In this document: positions 48,801 through 61,080 of the stretch, piece after piece
Layout of the letters: each line of letters opens with the position of its first letter
Position numbering within the stretch: position 1 is the stretch's first letter
Source of the DNA: Epiperipatus broadwayi
Lineage: Eukaryota; Onychophora; Udeonychophora; Euonychophora; Peripatidae
NCBI GenBank assembly: GCA_028023455.1
Contig: JAQFVV010006272.1
Span: forward strand, 3,081,127-3,145,126
Direction of reading: 5' to 3'
DNA length: 64,000 nucleotides
Notes under the pieces: generated by a model
Databases searched by the model: none
The model's input: only the letters and a program-made list of their open reading frames with translations
Told to the model about the DNA's origin: nothing
Translations under genes and position numbers: made by a program

Positions 48801-49963
48801 ACATTTTCTTATATTCATTTATAAAGTAGCCATAGCATTCATGTGAATCCTCCAAGAGTCAAATTATATGAACTCTATAGCACATAAAAATGAACTATTG
48901 ATTTGTGTGTTCTGAATATATGTTTATATTATTTAATGCTTTATTATATATGTTAGTGTGTAAATTAATATGTGCATGATCATTAGATAAAACACCAGAG
49001 TGATGTCATTAAAATTTACAATAGTATTTAGAATTAGTATATTAAGTGTTAATTAAATAAATTGTCTTTAAACTTAAGCTTTATTTTGTCAGTCAATTCT
49101 TTCATCAATTCTTTTCACCACTAATTTTGTATAATTTGTTATTGATTAAAAATAGACTGAGCTAGTCATGGGTATATCTTGGGTGTTGAAGTAGTGGCCA
49201 TTGTTCAAAGTGTGTTGTTTATTCTTCTGGGTAAATAACTGGCACCCATGTTTATACAAAACAAAAAAGTGCTTTGAACTTGGTGTTGAATTCAACAGTC
49301 AAGAAGAAGTTATGTCCTGGAAATATAACACTATTTATATATTTTATAGCTATTGTTTGGACATACATACTCTCCGAGTATGTTCTTCTTTGCCTAAAAG
49401 ACTGGTGTTTCGAACTGCTCATATTTGAACCTAGTACAAATGTCTCCCAATGTGGTCACTTTGAACCTAAGAAACAATAGTAATTAAATAGTTTGTGTTC
49501 CCATTTGAAAATAAAAAATGTATAGTAAAGTGAAATTACGTATTTAAAGGGGTTTAATTTTAATTTAAAAAAAAGAATTGATTGAAACTTTTTTCTTTAG
49601 AGGAAAAGAGATTTATGCTATTTACGTTACTCATAAATAAATCATTCTGTTAAATCAGAGACAGTATTTTGGGCAGAGCTAAGGTGTTAAAATTGGATAG
49701 AGAAAAGGAACAAGAGGGTGGAGTCATCATGTGTTTCTGTTTTAATAAGAAAATAATAAACAGCTCGTATTTAAATTTAGTCAAAAAATATATATATATA
49801 TATTGTTGAAAAAATGGAGGAAATAGAAAAAAAGACATATCTGAGACAAAGATGATGAAAATGATGATGAATATGATGGAAAAATGTGTGAAAAATTCAG
49901 GCAAAGTCAGCAAGAATTCATTGCGGAACTAAAAAAATCAGGCAAGATCAGCAAGAATTCATT

Positions 49964-50395
49964 GTGGAACTAAGAGAAAGGAGACGTAAAATTACAGGAA
50001 AGATAGAAAAAAATCAAAAGATTGTAGAAGTAGATTTTGTCAAAGAAAGTAAAAAAGTTGAGGTCATAAAAAAGATAGAAATTAAATTAGAATCAGATAG
50101 TGCTGAAACAGATAAAGTAGAAACAAATGTAGACCAAGAAATAGAAGAGAGACATGAGTTCAAGGTAGAAGATAGTGTTAAGGATGGTAGTATGGAAATA
50201 AAATTAACCAAGATAGAAAATAAAAATAAAAAGATTAAAATAAATGTTCATGTTCATTTTAAATGTAGGGTTAAAACAAAAAGAAAGTGTAGAAAAGAAT
50301 ATTCTAATATTGAATTAATATGGAGTTGTGTTAGGTATCAAGGTTTTCTGATTTACAAAGTTGAAAATAGAATGAAGCTAAAAGTGATAAAGTAA
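49964..50395 (+). pseudogene. Gag-like N-terminal remnant of E3 (143 codons)
   Basis: The open frame is Lys/Glu/Val-rich and coiled-coil-like, with no capsid signature of the E1 type. Upstream in other frames the same style continues (from about 49815: EEIEKKTYLRQR, QQEFIAELKK). A near-duplicate of about 38 bp (49897-49934 and 49938-49975, both with CAGCAAGAATTCATTG) shifts the frame just before this start. I interpret it as the charged N-terminal part of a gag whose capsid domain is lost. It could also be a chance low-complexity frame. Confidence 0.35.
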
Positions 50396-51761
50396 TAAAC
50401 TATAAGAGAGAGATAGACAAGAGAGGAAAGTTGTTTATATTATAGAGTTAGTATGTAGAAAGAAGGAACCGCATGACAAAGTTTAAAAGTTAGTAATAGG
50501 GATGGAATATTAAACTAGATGGAAATAATAAGAACCAGAAATGACAATGAGCATGAATATGATTATTCTAATGTAAATAAATCTGATAAATTAAATCTGA
50601 AACTTCTATATGAAACTAAAATAATAAATTAAAAAATAATTGAATAATAATAAATTTAATGTTTGAAAGAAATAATAATAACGGAGGTTTCGTAAAATAA
50701 AAGATTTTTCTGTCATGCACATGTTAATAATAAACAAATGCGCTCATAAATAAATAAATAGCTCAAATAATAAAATCAAGTTAAATAAATAAGCATAATA
50801 TGTCTGTAGAAAATAATGAAGTAGCGGTAATAAAATAAAAAATAGTTGTTTCTGAATACACACACAGTGATAAAAGGAATAAATAAATGGTTTAAAAGTA
50901 ATCAAGTCAAATAAAATCTTTGTATAATAATAAAGAGTAGTAAGATAAAGTTTCCTGAATACATGCATGTTAATAAGAAGTTAAATAAATAGTTTAAAAG
51001 TAATACTGTAATATAAATATATATGTTAAAATAATATTCGTAAAGATTTAGAATAAAGATTAAGATAAATAAATGTTTAAGATAATGTTCATGTTAATTT
51101 AAAAATAATATTGTAAGATTATAAAAATAAATGAAAGTCAATCTAAATTGTATTAAGAGTGTAAAGGTTTGAAATTAAGGGATGAGGGTAGTATTAAAAT
51201 AAGTTTTAGATAAGGATAAGTTTAAAGCTGCCAACTGGATAAAATTTAGCACCCATAATGGACTTATCAGGGAATATTCTTCTTTTAAAATGTGCACTGG
51301 CAACACCCAGCATAAGTCATAAATCACTTTTTCAGGGGAGAATCCCCATATCTTGTACCTTGTTCCAAAGCATAAGACAAAAATTGACAGTTGATAATTC
51401 CTGCCATTCAGTGATCTTTTCTTAGTCAAAGTCCAGTCAAAAGAATCGGCACCTTAAGCTTTGTTTTTCATAATGTACGTCAGTATAAGACAGTGAATCT
51501 GCATCTGCCTTGTTTCCAAAGATCCCTATGCCACAAATTTAGTTTGTTTTCATGGTCATTATCCAGGACTTTGATCATTGTAAGCAATGTTGCCAGCATA
51601 GAAAGAAGTAAAAGTTTAATTGAAGATTGCCCTTAGTATGTAAAGTAAAAGATATTAAAAAGCAAAATTAGAAAATTAATAAATATTTAGAAGAATTAAA
51701 GTTGTCAGAGATAAAATGGTCCAAAATGACACATTTTCCTCTCAAACAGAGGGTGGTGTAA
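50396..51761. other. E3 interior without recognisable pol
   Basis: No RT or integrase motifs. A minus-strand frame (51175-51429, 84 codons) and less A+T-rich DNA occupy 51200-51620, the same relative position as the antisense frames in E1. A purine-rich AGAGGGTGGTG (51749-51759) precedes the 3' LTR and may be the polypurine tract. Confidence 0.45.
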
Positions 51762-53441
51762 TGTACCAAGATCGTAGTTGGTACATAATAAGTTTATCTA
51801 AAAAAATTAGTAAAACATAAATCTTTTGTTCAAAGAAATAATATGTAAAAGTTAAGAGTTTTTTTTTATTGCAGTTAGTTTTCAAAAACGTGAAATTAAA
51901 AGTCAAAGTTTTGAAATAAAGTTACAATTAATTAATTAGAAGGGGAGAGGGGTTTTCTTTAGAAACTCAAACTAAAAGTTTTAAGTTTAAAAATATAAAT
52001 CTTTTTCATTCAAGTTAAAGAAAAAAAAGTAATCTTAAAATTAGTGTTGAGTTAGATAAAATATACGTGTGCGTAAATGATGAATGTTTGTTAGTAAAAT
52101 ATATATGTGTGATGGTAAATAATGTATGCGTAATAAATATTAAGATGAAATAAATGAATACAGAAGATTATCATTAAAAAATTCAGCGATGGGCTACTAA
52201 TTAAAAGTATAAAACAACAGGATTAAAAAGCTTATCTCCAAAGAATTAGCTACTAATTAAAATTATAAAAACAACAAATTTGCATGGCTACTAATTAAAC
52301 AATCTCAAAAACACATAGTTAAAAGATTAAGAAAGGAATTTCGACAACAGATATTGCCGGCAGACATGAAAACAAAAACATGCCTTACTTATAAATAGTA
52401 AATTTTTATCAGACAATCAGTTCAGTCAGTTGAGCTTAGTTCAGTCAGTCAGTTCAAATAACAGTCAATCAAGAATGCAGTGTTAAAACCATGGGAAACA
52501 TGTGGCTGTCTCTATCCTGGAGTCCAGTAAAACATCAAGAACTGCCCATGAAAATAATGTCTGCATAACAGCTTAGAAATCCTTCATCAATGTTTAACTG
52601 TCTCCAAGAATAATACCAACTAATAAGCATCAAATCTCCACATAAAAAATCAAATCTAACCGGTTAGAAATATTTCATCAACAGCAGCAAACAGCAAGAT
52701 GCATCCAGCCATCGCATTTATGTGAATCCTCCAAGAGTCGAATTATATGAACTTTATAGCACATAAAAATGAACTATTGATTTGTGTGTTCTGAATATAT
52801 GTTTATATTATTTAATGCTTTATTATATATGTCAGTGTGTGAATTAATATGTGCGTGATCATTAGATAAAACACCAGAGTGATGTCATTAAAATTTACAA
52901 GAGTATTTAGTAATGACATGAAAAGTTGCTATTCTTTCACATGCACCTTACTGTTGTTTTCAGACAGATCAGCGGTCTGAGGAGTGATCAGGCCTAGACA
53001 CATGACAGAGATTTTTTGATAAGAAAAAAAATAATAAATGTTAATTAAATAAATTGTCTTTAAACTTAAGCTTTATTTTGTCAGTCAATTCTTTTACCAG
53101 TCTTTTATCAATTCTTTTAACCACTACTTGAAACTGTATTTGTTATTCAGTTGGAAAATAGACTGAACTAGTCATGGGTAGTTAGGCATTGAATTAGTGG
53201 CCATTGTTCAAAGTGCATTGTTTATTCTTCTGGATAAATAACTGGCACCCGTGTTTATACAAAACAAAAAAGTGCTTTAAACTTGGTGTTGAATTCAACA
53301 GTCGAGAAGAAGTTATGTCCTGGAAATGTAACACTAGTTATATATTTTATAGCTATTGTTTGGACAAACATACTCTCTGAGTATGTTCTTTTCTGCCTAA
53401 GAGACCGGTGTTTCGAAATTCTCATATTCAAACCCGGTACA
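51762..53441 (+). repeat. E3 3' LTR
   Basis: 1680 bp. Relative to the 5' LTR it has an extra segment of about 115 bp (52912-53037) and lacks about 47 bp containing the donor-like motif. It ends CCCGGTACA, a better inverted match to its start than the 5' copy has. Confidence 0.75.
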
Positions 53442-56008
53442 ATATATATTGTACCGGTAAAAAAACACACATCGATCCAACAAACCCCTGAATACAGGTA
53501 AAGTACCTCGAGTCCGACCATGTAAAAGATAGATAAATCAGGTACATTGTGAATTCTGCCCTATTTACCTATATCCCCAGGTCAAAGATCTAATCAATGG
53601 CCATTCTCGATGATAAGATCGAATTCCTTTATTTTCACTGTGCAGGCAGCTGGGTCTTAAAGCATGAGATTCGATTTTATTACATTTAAATGAGAACTTG
53701 GGTGATTGGTTGATAGGTATATTTAAAAATCAAATTTTATTTCGTATAAAAGTAAAATAAAATGATTCGAGAACACTGGAAGTTTGTTTTAGTTATATAT
53801 ATATATATTTAAAATCATTGGGCATTCTACATTAGTTATTTTACATTACTTTAAACTCAAGCTCAAAAAAAAACAAAAATACAATTTTTAAATTAACTTC
53901 ATAATTATATGAGTTCCTGACGACTTTATTTTTATTAGCGGTCAGCATTGATGTTATTGACTTTGTGCAATTTATTTTGTGAAGTTTATACATCTTTCAT
54001 TGTGTTTACATTTATTCTCTTTTTAAAAAAAAATAGCAAAATTATTTCATAATTAAATGACCACGGATTTCAAAATCCCTTGTGCACATTTATTACAAGC
54101 TTATAATAGAGCGATATGTTTTAACATCTGCCTAACGCACATATATAAGAATGACTTAAAAAAACATTTCTATTGATAAAGATATTAATTAAATAGATGA
54201 TTGTAGGAAGGCTAATTTGACGTCTTACTCCATTAACATATATATATAAATGATTTTTATTTATCTTTATAAAATTAATAATTTGGATTTTCAACAACTA
54301 ATGTTTTATGACATTAGTGGACCTTGCTGGCATAGCTGATAAATAACTTTAAAACTCTAAGCGATTATAATAAAAACATCTCATCAGTTAATTATCAAAG
54401 CAAACAAGTCACTTTAGTTGGACTTACAACTAAAATCATACCTATAATGAAATATACCGTGAATTAGCCAAAACCAAACGATTTTAACAAATTACGCAAA
54501 TGAACAAAAGAGTCGATTACTCAGGTCGAAGATCCTTTCAATAGAATAATCTCCCTATGGCTTACATATTAGATAGGCAAAATAAAAGCAAAATAATGTC
54601 AGGTTAATAAATATACGAATGCAAAATGGAGAGAAAAAACGTAAGAAAGAAAATATGAGCCGGATTACGGACACTGATATGTCTATTCCAACGAAGAATA
54701 AAAAGAAAATCGATACGTCCACATGTCGTGTCCATGTATCGATAGGAGATAGGAATTACAGAGAGTCCTCATATTCGCCTCTACGAATTCTGCTGACAAA
54801 CCAACTCTATCTCAAACACGCTGTCCGTTTCACAGGCGTATGCGAAGAATGGAAGCTAACTCCAAATCACAAAATCTATGACCATTTTAGGTCTGTTCAT
54901 GAGACTCCAAGCATTCTTTATTAACCCGAGATTTTATAATTATTAAATAGGAATGAATTATAATTAAATAGCCTTAAAATGATCTAATACTGCATAGAGA
55001 ACAACCTGCGTAAACAGCTACTATATATAAATATTTACCATACAAAAAAAAAAAAACATACTTATAGAAATAAGGGAATTTAATTCTCGAAAAAATCCCC
55101 CCTTCCCTCTTTCCTAATTTAAAAAACATGCATGATAATTAACTGATGCTATCCAGCGGTGCTGTTACTAGGTCAAAAATCCATAGCATATTTTATTCTA
55201 TTTTGAATTACAGAAATATAAAATTATAGAATCCCATTCTGGGCAATCTATAATAAAACGGTTTACAGAAATTATAGCATGTTTATTTTGAAATATATAT
55301 ATTGGACATAACTTCACTTGCGAAATAAAATAGATAAAAATTATTTTATTTTAAAATTAAATCGTTCTTTTCCGAACTCCCTCTAATAAAATATAGTTTG
55401 CTCTCTTAGCAAATTACTCTGAGCCCCCACGAGTGAGGCTTGTCAAAATACAAAAAAAATCAAAGCATGAAATAATCTCATGATAAAAATTAATATAAAA
55501 TAAATAAATAAATTCATAGTCAATAACAAATATTAGAAAATTGTTGTGAGCTTGAGTTATCAAAAGGAAAAACATTATAAATAATTTAAAAGAACAGGTT
55601 AAAGAGACAGTTAAAAAAAAGATCCTTAATAAACATTAACTTTTGACATTTTAAAGCTTTATGAAATTATATTTACATTCTAATAATACTTTGGTCAAAT
55701 CTGGACGACTACCTTGGTGCTCCCCGGAATGAGTTCTGTGGGCGAACATTGATGGCTTATGGCAGTTGATGGCATGTTCTGGCAGCAGCATAATGGAAGA
55801 TTTTGGGTCTCAGGAGGGAAAGGGCAGCGATTACCCTGTTTTACTCTTCGATCATCATAGCGTGCTTTCTACAACTCTCTCTGTTCTGTCTAGTTCTGGT
55901 CACTAGTCACTCTCTTGTCTGAAAAAAGCCACTCTTTTTTACTTCCTGCTGCCTCAGGTGATCTTTCAGAAAACAATAGAAATTGGTTTTTATTCTAATT
56001 TTAGAAAG

Positions 56009-56186
56009 TTTGTACCTCGATAAGGATCAATATATTTCAATATAATTTTATGTTAGGTTTTAATTTAGATAACAATGTAGAATCTCTACTAATTAATGAA
56101 TAGAGATTCCACAGTGAATGGATTTTGGTAATTTATCAATGCTTTTAATTTAGACATTTATTTTAAACTTCTTATCGAGGTACAAA
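56009..56186. mobile_element. Small MITE-like insertion in E4
   Basis: TTTGTACCTCGATAAG (56009-56024) is exactly inverted at 56171-56186, giving a 178-bp non-coding element with 16-bp perfect terminal inverted repeats. The interior has a further hairpin (GAATCTCTA...TAGAGATTC). No clear target duplication. Confidence 0.5.
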
Positions 56187-57572
56187 TCTTTTCAAAAAGG
56201 CCATCTTGGATTCTTGAACTAAAAATAAAGCATTTTAAACATATACAGTATATCTAAAATATATAAAAAAAATTCAAAGTTAATTATTTGAATTTTTTTC
56301 TTTTAATAATAAAATAGAATAAGTGTTAGTACAATTATGATCCAAAATAAATTATAGGATTTATTCAGGATAGTTAAAAATGTTTTTTTAGAATAATAAA
56401 AAAAAAAGCAAATGTTAATAAAATAAATAATTAGGTGGCTCAGACTGTGAAACGGCAAATCTGAATCAGATTTACCATTTCAATATGTATATTGTGATGA
56501 TCGCACATACTGCGGTCACACATAGAAATATTAAACATTCACAGAATATTAAATATCATGTTTGATAAAATAAATAAAAAAGAAAAAAGAGTGAGCTTAG
56601 AAAATTTACAGAACAAAGAAATGTTTCAATTAATTAAAAAAAAGAGAGGGAAGTAGAATCAAAAAGATTCTTATCTTTTACCCTCCAAAGATCGGATTTT
56701 GGTGAAATTAAAATGTAAAATTAGAAATATTGGAGGTGTACATTAAAAATAAAGTGATAAAGAAATATAAATCAAATGCAAGTTAAAATCTGATTTTGAA
56801 AGAAAGTAAAGTTTAAAAAAAAAAACCTTAAATAGCGCGCAAAACATAGAAAGTTAAACATAATCAAAAGATAAGGATCGGGGTTGTAAAGTACACATTT
56901 GACGATAAACGAAATGCATGTATGGAGTGTATTTGAAGCAGAATATAGACAGCAATAATAAATGCTTGTCTAAACTTAAATAAAAAAGGAGAGAAAAACA
57001 TGTATTAAAATCTGTGTAATTAAATTAAAAAATATTGGAATAAATAAATGTACATAGTGCTACTAGATTGGGTAAAACAAATTTACATATGGCCGAAGGC
57101 ATAGTAAGAAAGGTGTGAATGAAAGTGAAAACAAAGGATCGGAAGGACAAAGGCTGGTGGAATTTTTTAATTAAAAAAAAGAGTTTTCAAGAGAGATTAG
57201 AGCTAGAGACTTCGTGTTGAGAGGGTGGTAAAACACAGCTCCGATAATCAACTGCTATAGTTAACAGATATGACTTTCAACATTGGTACCTCATCTAGAA
57301 TGGCTGGCTAAGGCCACCATGGTCACTGGTCGATCCAGACTTACTGTACTAATGGTTCTTGTCAAAATGTAATAACTGCCGTCGTAGTGCCTGCCTGTGG
57401 ATTCATTTACTTGCCTTGTTCTCGATGCCTTGTTCTTGATGCCTCATCCTTAATGCCTTAAACACTGAGAAGCTACACACAACCAAATCTAACCTGCAAC
57501 CGTCCCTCCTAAAGAAGTGGAGAAAATCCATGTGACGGTCGGCAAGATGTCAGATAAATTCAGAGACTAAAA

Positions 57573-57582
57573 CCTAGGTAAA
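57573..57582 (+). promoter_or_regulatory. Splice-donor-like motif CCTAG|GTAAAG in E4
   Basis: Third independent occurrence of the motif, about 670 bp before the element end. In E1 and E3 the distances from the motif to the LTR end are about 1190 and 640 bp. Confidence 0.4.
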
Positions 57583-59924
57583 GATACATACTATTTTATT
57601 ATATATTTCCATGTGCACATAGTTTAATTAGACAATGGCCACATGCCTTTTGTGAATGATAAAGACATTCTTGAATTTTTTTTGATAAATACCCAGACTG
57701 ACAATTTATAAATGTACCATCATTTATAATAGTTTTATATGTATTTTTTTCTTGTAGCATTATAGATTATAATCTGTTTTTCATTTCATGTTAATATGTT
57801 TTTTTTGTTATATCTCTTTTACGATTAATTTATTCTATTAAATCTATTATTTTATTTAAACCTGCCTTGTCTTGTTCTTCACCACTTCAAAAGGGTAGTC
57901 TAGTCTAAAGGTGGGAAAACTATTATTCATTTTTTTTTTGATTATTGAATTAACACATGGAAGTTGGTGGTGCAGTATTTGATCCCGTTAAATTTATAAA
58001 TCATCCAAGCGCTATGACTCTGTCAGATCTTACAGCAGTCGAGAGATGGTTGGTTGGGAAAAATAATCTGGTGCTATATCCGTATAGCATACAGATTCGG
58101 TCAAGTACATATATAGACTCGTGTATGTCCGTATGTTCTTTCTGCTTGAGGTTGCGGAAAGTGGACGATCTTGAATCATTAGAATTCCCCATTATGCACT
58201 CATAAAAGGGAAGTGTAGCCTTCGATCGTCCTGTGCCCATTACAATATATATATAATCATAGATTGGCAGTCTATGTTAATATAAAGATATAAAATTGTT
58301 AGCTTATTAAGAGTTATTATATATAAATTTTTAACCTAGATACAGATATTTAAAATGCTTTACGAATGTTATCTCCATTTGGAAAATTTTACAATAAATC
58401 AATATTTTATATAAATTTGTGGCTTGTTTTTGAAAGTGCAATAATAATGATGATAATAAACATCCACTCAAAAATGAGTACGACAATTCCAGCTCCAAAA
58501 AAAAGAAAAAAGAAAAAGAGAGAGTCTGCTCTAAAAATGAGTTGTGCAATAACTGTACAAACCAATCTAAAAATCCTAAATATGGACACATATAGAACAT
58601 GCTTGTTTAATTTTTAGTTAAACTAAGAATTTACAATGTTGGGTTTTAGTTTCCTCATTAGCAAACTTTTATTTTTAAAATATTTCAACACCATGTCTAA
58701 TTGTAGTTCTCCAATGTATTCTATTCTCTGCCATATCTTCCCAATGGAAACAATTGACATGGCAATTTTTTAGAGTATCTTTGAGATAATATATTTAACA
58801 TAGATAGGGTCTATCTCCCCTTCAAAAAACCATGTTCAAGTTCACCATAATGTCCAATAAAATGAAGTTGTGATTTTACAATAGTTATCTCATCTTGCAA
58901 GCTGAAGAATAAATTAATTAGTTTTATGATCTTGTTGTATTTAAAATGAAATTTTTCTAATGGCTTTATATTTCGCTGATAGAGTGTCTAAGATTCACAT
59001 TTATACAATAAATTAAATAAAATAAATATATAGCTTACTTGGTTGCAGTAATTATTTTCCTATGATGAACTACTCTAACCTTTTACTTCTTCAAAGTAGC
59101 AAACTAACTTAGGCGTCTGCATTGGATCTCAACGGTTCAGATCGCCTTTTTACTTATAAAATTACCAGAGTATTTAAACTGATTTACATTCTTAGTTTAA
59201 TAACTCAACCAAGATAAATGTTAAGGATTGTTCTTCTGTCAAGTGGATAAAAAAAACTAGTTTTTTGAACATTAATTAAGAAACCAAGATTTTTATAAGT
59301 TATATTTAAAACTTTAAATATATCTGTAAATCGTCTTTTGAATTGGCGAAAATAAGACAATCATTAGCATATTTTAAATCCAGAATGCAAGAGGATGAAG
59401 ATCTTGTTTTTGCCTCTAATAAATTCAAATTGCTAATTCCAACACCAAACATGTGTTGTATAATGATTCTTGTCTGACTAAGCTACTTATAAACATTCCA
59501 AAGTCCACTATCATAAAAACTGAAAATAGAGTGGAGCAAACACACATTCTTGTTTAATACCAGATTTCATTTCTAATACCTTAGATTTTCTATCATAGCA
59601 ATACATTTCCTCTCATTCCATCATGTACAGGTTGTATAATAGGAATAAATTTTAGTGGACAGTCATCTAATTTCAAATAATGTCATAGATATGTTCTATT
59701 AATTTAATTAAATGCCTTCACCAATCAATAAAAGCAACATATAAATCACTCCTTTACTTTTGACATTTGTCTGGCAACAAAAATCATATCTGCATTTCCT
59801 CTTGATTCCACAAAATCATATTAAATCTCTGTTAACCATTCATATATAATTGAAAGTAGTCTATTAAACAAAATCATAAAGTATTTTTGCTGTAATAAAT
59901 AATAATGAAATTAATTTCATTATC

Positions 59925-60032
59925 ATGTCTTGCATTGGTGGTTGAGAGGTCAGCACGACTGCCTGGCAGTTGCCCGGGTTGTGGGTTCGCGTCCTGGCCG
60001 ATGCTATGACACTTAAGAAAAAAGAAAGAAAA
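59925..60032 (+). mobile_element. S2: short tRNA-derived SINE with target duplication
   Basis: It is flanked by AATTTCATTATC (59913-59924) and AATTCCATTATC (60033-60044), a 12-bp duplication with one difference. Bases 59932-60004 span exactly 73 nt, and the GCATTGG/CCGATGC ends pair as a 7-bp acceptor stem. D stem and anticodon stem also pair (loop GCCTGGC). A box TGGTTGAGAGG and B box GGTTCGCGTCC are present. An A-rich tail follows. It is a retroposed tRNA-like RNA, not a functional tRNA gene: the T stem is weak and position 33 is not T. Confidence 0.75.
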
Positions 60033-61080
60033 AATTCCATTATCATTACTACAATCTTGTTTGTTACCTTTGTTTTTAAAAATTGGAAGAATTAAAATAT
60101 TGTTAAGATTGGATGATAAAACTTCATTGGTCCAAATATTCCTCAAAAATTCCTAATATTTTTGAAGATAACACATCATCATCATACTTTAAATCTTCAA
60201 TTATTTCATCAGAATCTGAAACCTTACAACAAAGATGTTTTTATTTCATTAAACTGGATGTGTTTGTCCAAATGCGAGTAGATAAAATGGATATATCCTT
60301 AAAAAGTGATCATATCATTTCTTATATCATTATTCAAAAGATGGTTAAAATGTCTTTTGACTTGTTTAAAATCTTATTATTGTCATATAAGAAAATGCTT
60401 TTTCTCATGTAATATGATTGTGACACCATTTCTTAGGTCCATATGTTGCTTTCATTGCATTATAAAAAATTCTAGAATGACTATGATCAGGGAATGTATG
60501 TATATTACTATTACATTTTTAATCCAATAATCATTTTTGGCCTTCTTGTCAGACATTGAACTTCTAACTTCAGATCCTTATATTCATTATTAAGTCCCAC
60601 ATATGATCTATTATTTTGCAAGCAAAGACTATCCACATAATTCTTTTTAAATTAAATCACTAATGATATGATCATTATCAGATAACCAGTCACTATTCTT
60701 TTTAGTGAACCCAAAAATAGATCACTCAATTGATGCTTCCATAATATGATAGTTCTGAATATTCAATTAGCAATTATAGTGTTTAATAGCTCATGAAATA
60801 TAGCATGTATAATAGATTATTCTAAAGAAACTAACATCAGTTTTCTTATAAATATGATTGGAATATATATCTTTTTAATCCAATTATTATTTTAATGATC
60901 TTTCCAAACCTGAGCTTGTGAATGTTTATGTAATGTCAACTTCCAACAATAACATAATTTGTTAAATGCCATTGATATTTTTGTAGTGTAATTTTAACAC
61001 CACCATTCCCAAGCAAGATAAAGACTCATTTTTATACAATTTTAACTCTTTGTGTAGGGATGTAATCATAACATGTGAAA

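Larger units (their letters stand above)
47848..49438 (+). repeat. E3 5' LTR
   Basis: 1591 bp. It has TATAAATAG at 48477-48485 and, about 25-35 bases downstream, a run of TCAGT repeats (48503-48546) matching the arthropod-type initiator TCAGTT, a plausible promoter. A CCTAG|GTAAAA donor-like site lies at 48791-48800. It lacks a 115-bp segment present in the 3' LTR. Confidence 0.75.
47848..53441 (+). mobile_element. E3: non-autonomous LTR retrotransposon (5.6 kb) in (AT)n
   Basis: Two LTRs (47848-49438 and 51762-53441) enclose 2.3 kb without pol. Both LTRs start with the terminal hairpin TGTACCAA/TTGGTACA. They end AGTACA (5' copy) and GGTACA (3' copy). Flanks are ATATATAT on both sides. The LTRs differ by many substitutions and two block indels, so the insertion is older than E1 or the LTRs come from different sub-copies. 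The interior keeps a charged gag-like remnant. Confidence 0.75.
53450..58244 (+). mobile_element. E4: 4.8-kb TG...CA element between AT tracts
   Basis: It starts TGTACCGG eight bases after E3, and ends CCATTACA, followed again by (AT)n. The first 180 bp align with E2 and E7. No internal duplication was seen, so it is either a very large solo LTR or a non-autonomous element without LTRs. It holds a CCTAG|GTAAAG donor-like site at 57573-57582. Its last 300 bp echo the end of the E3 LTR (GTATGTTCTTTCTGC against GTATGTTCTTTTCTGC). Open frames at 54619-54924 (101 codons) and 57957-58205 (82 codons) are unrecognised. Confidence 0.6.

Noticed and set aside
54619-54924. 101-codon frame in E4 as a capsid or accessory protein
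   Set aside because: No motif of any retroelement protein; could be chance in a less A+T-rich stretch.
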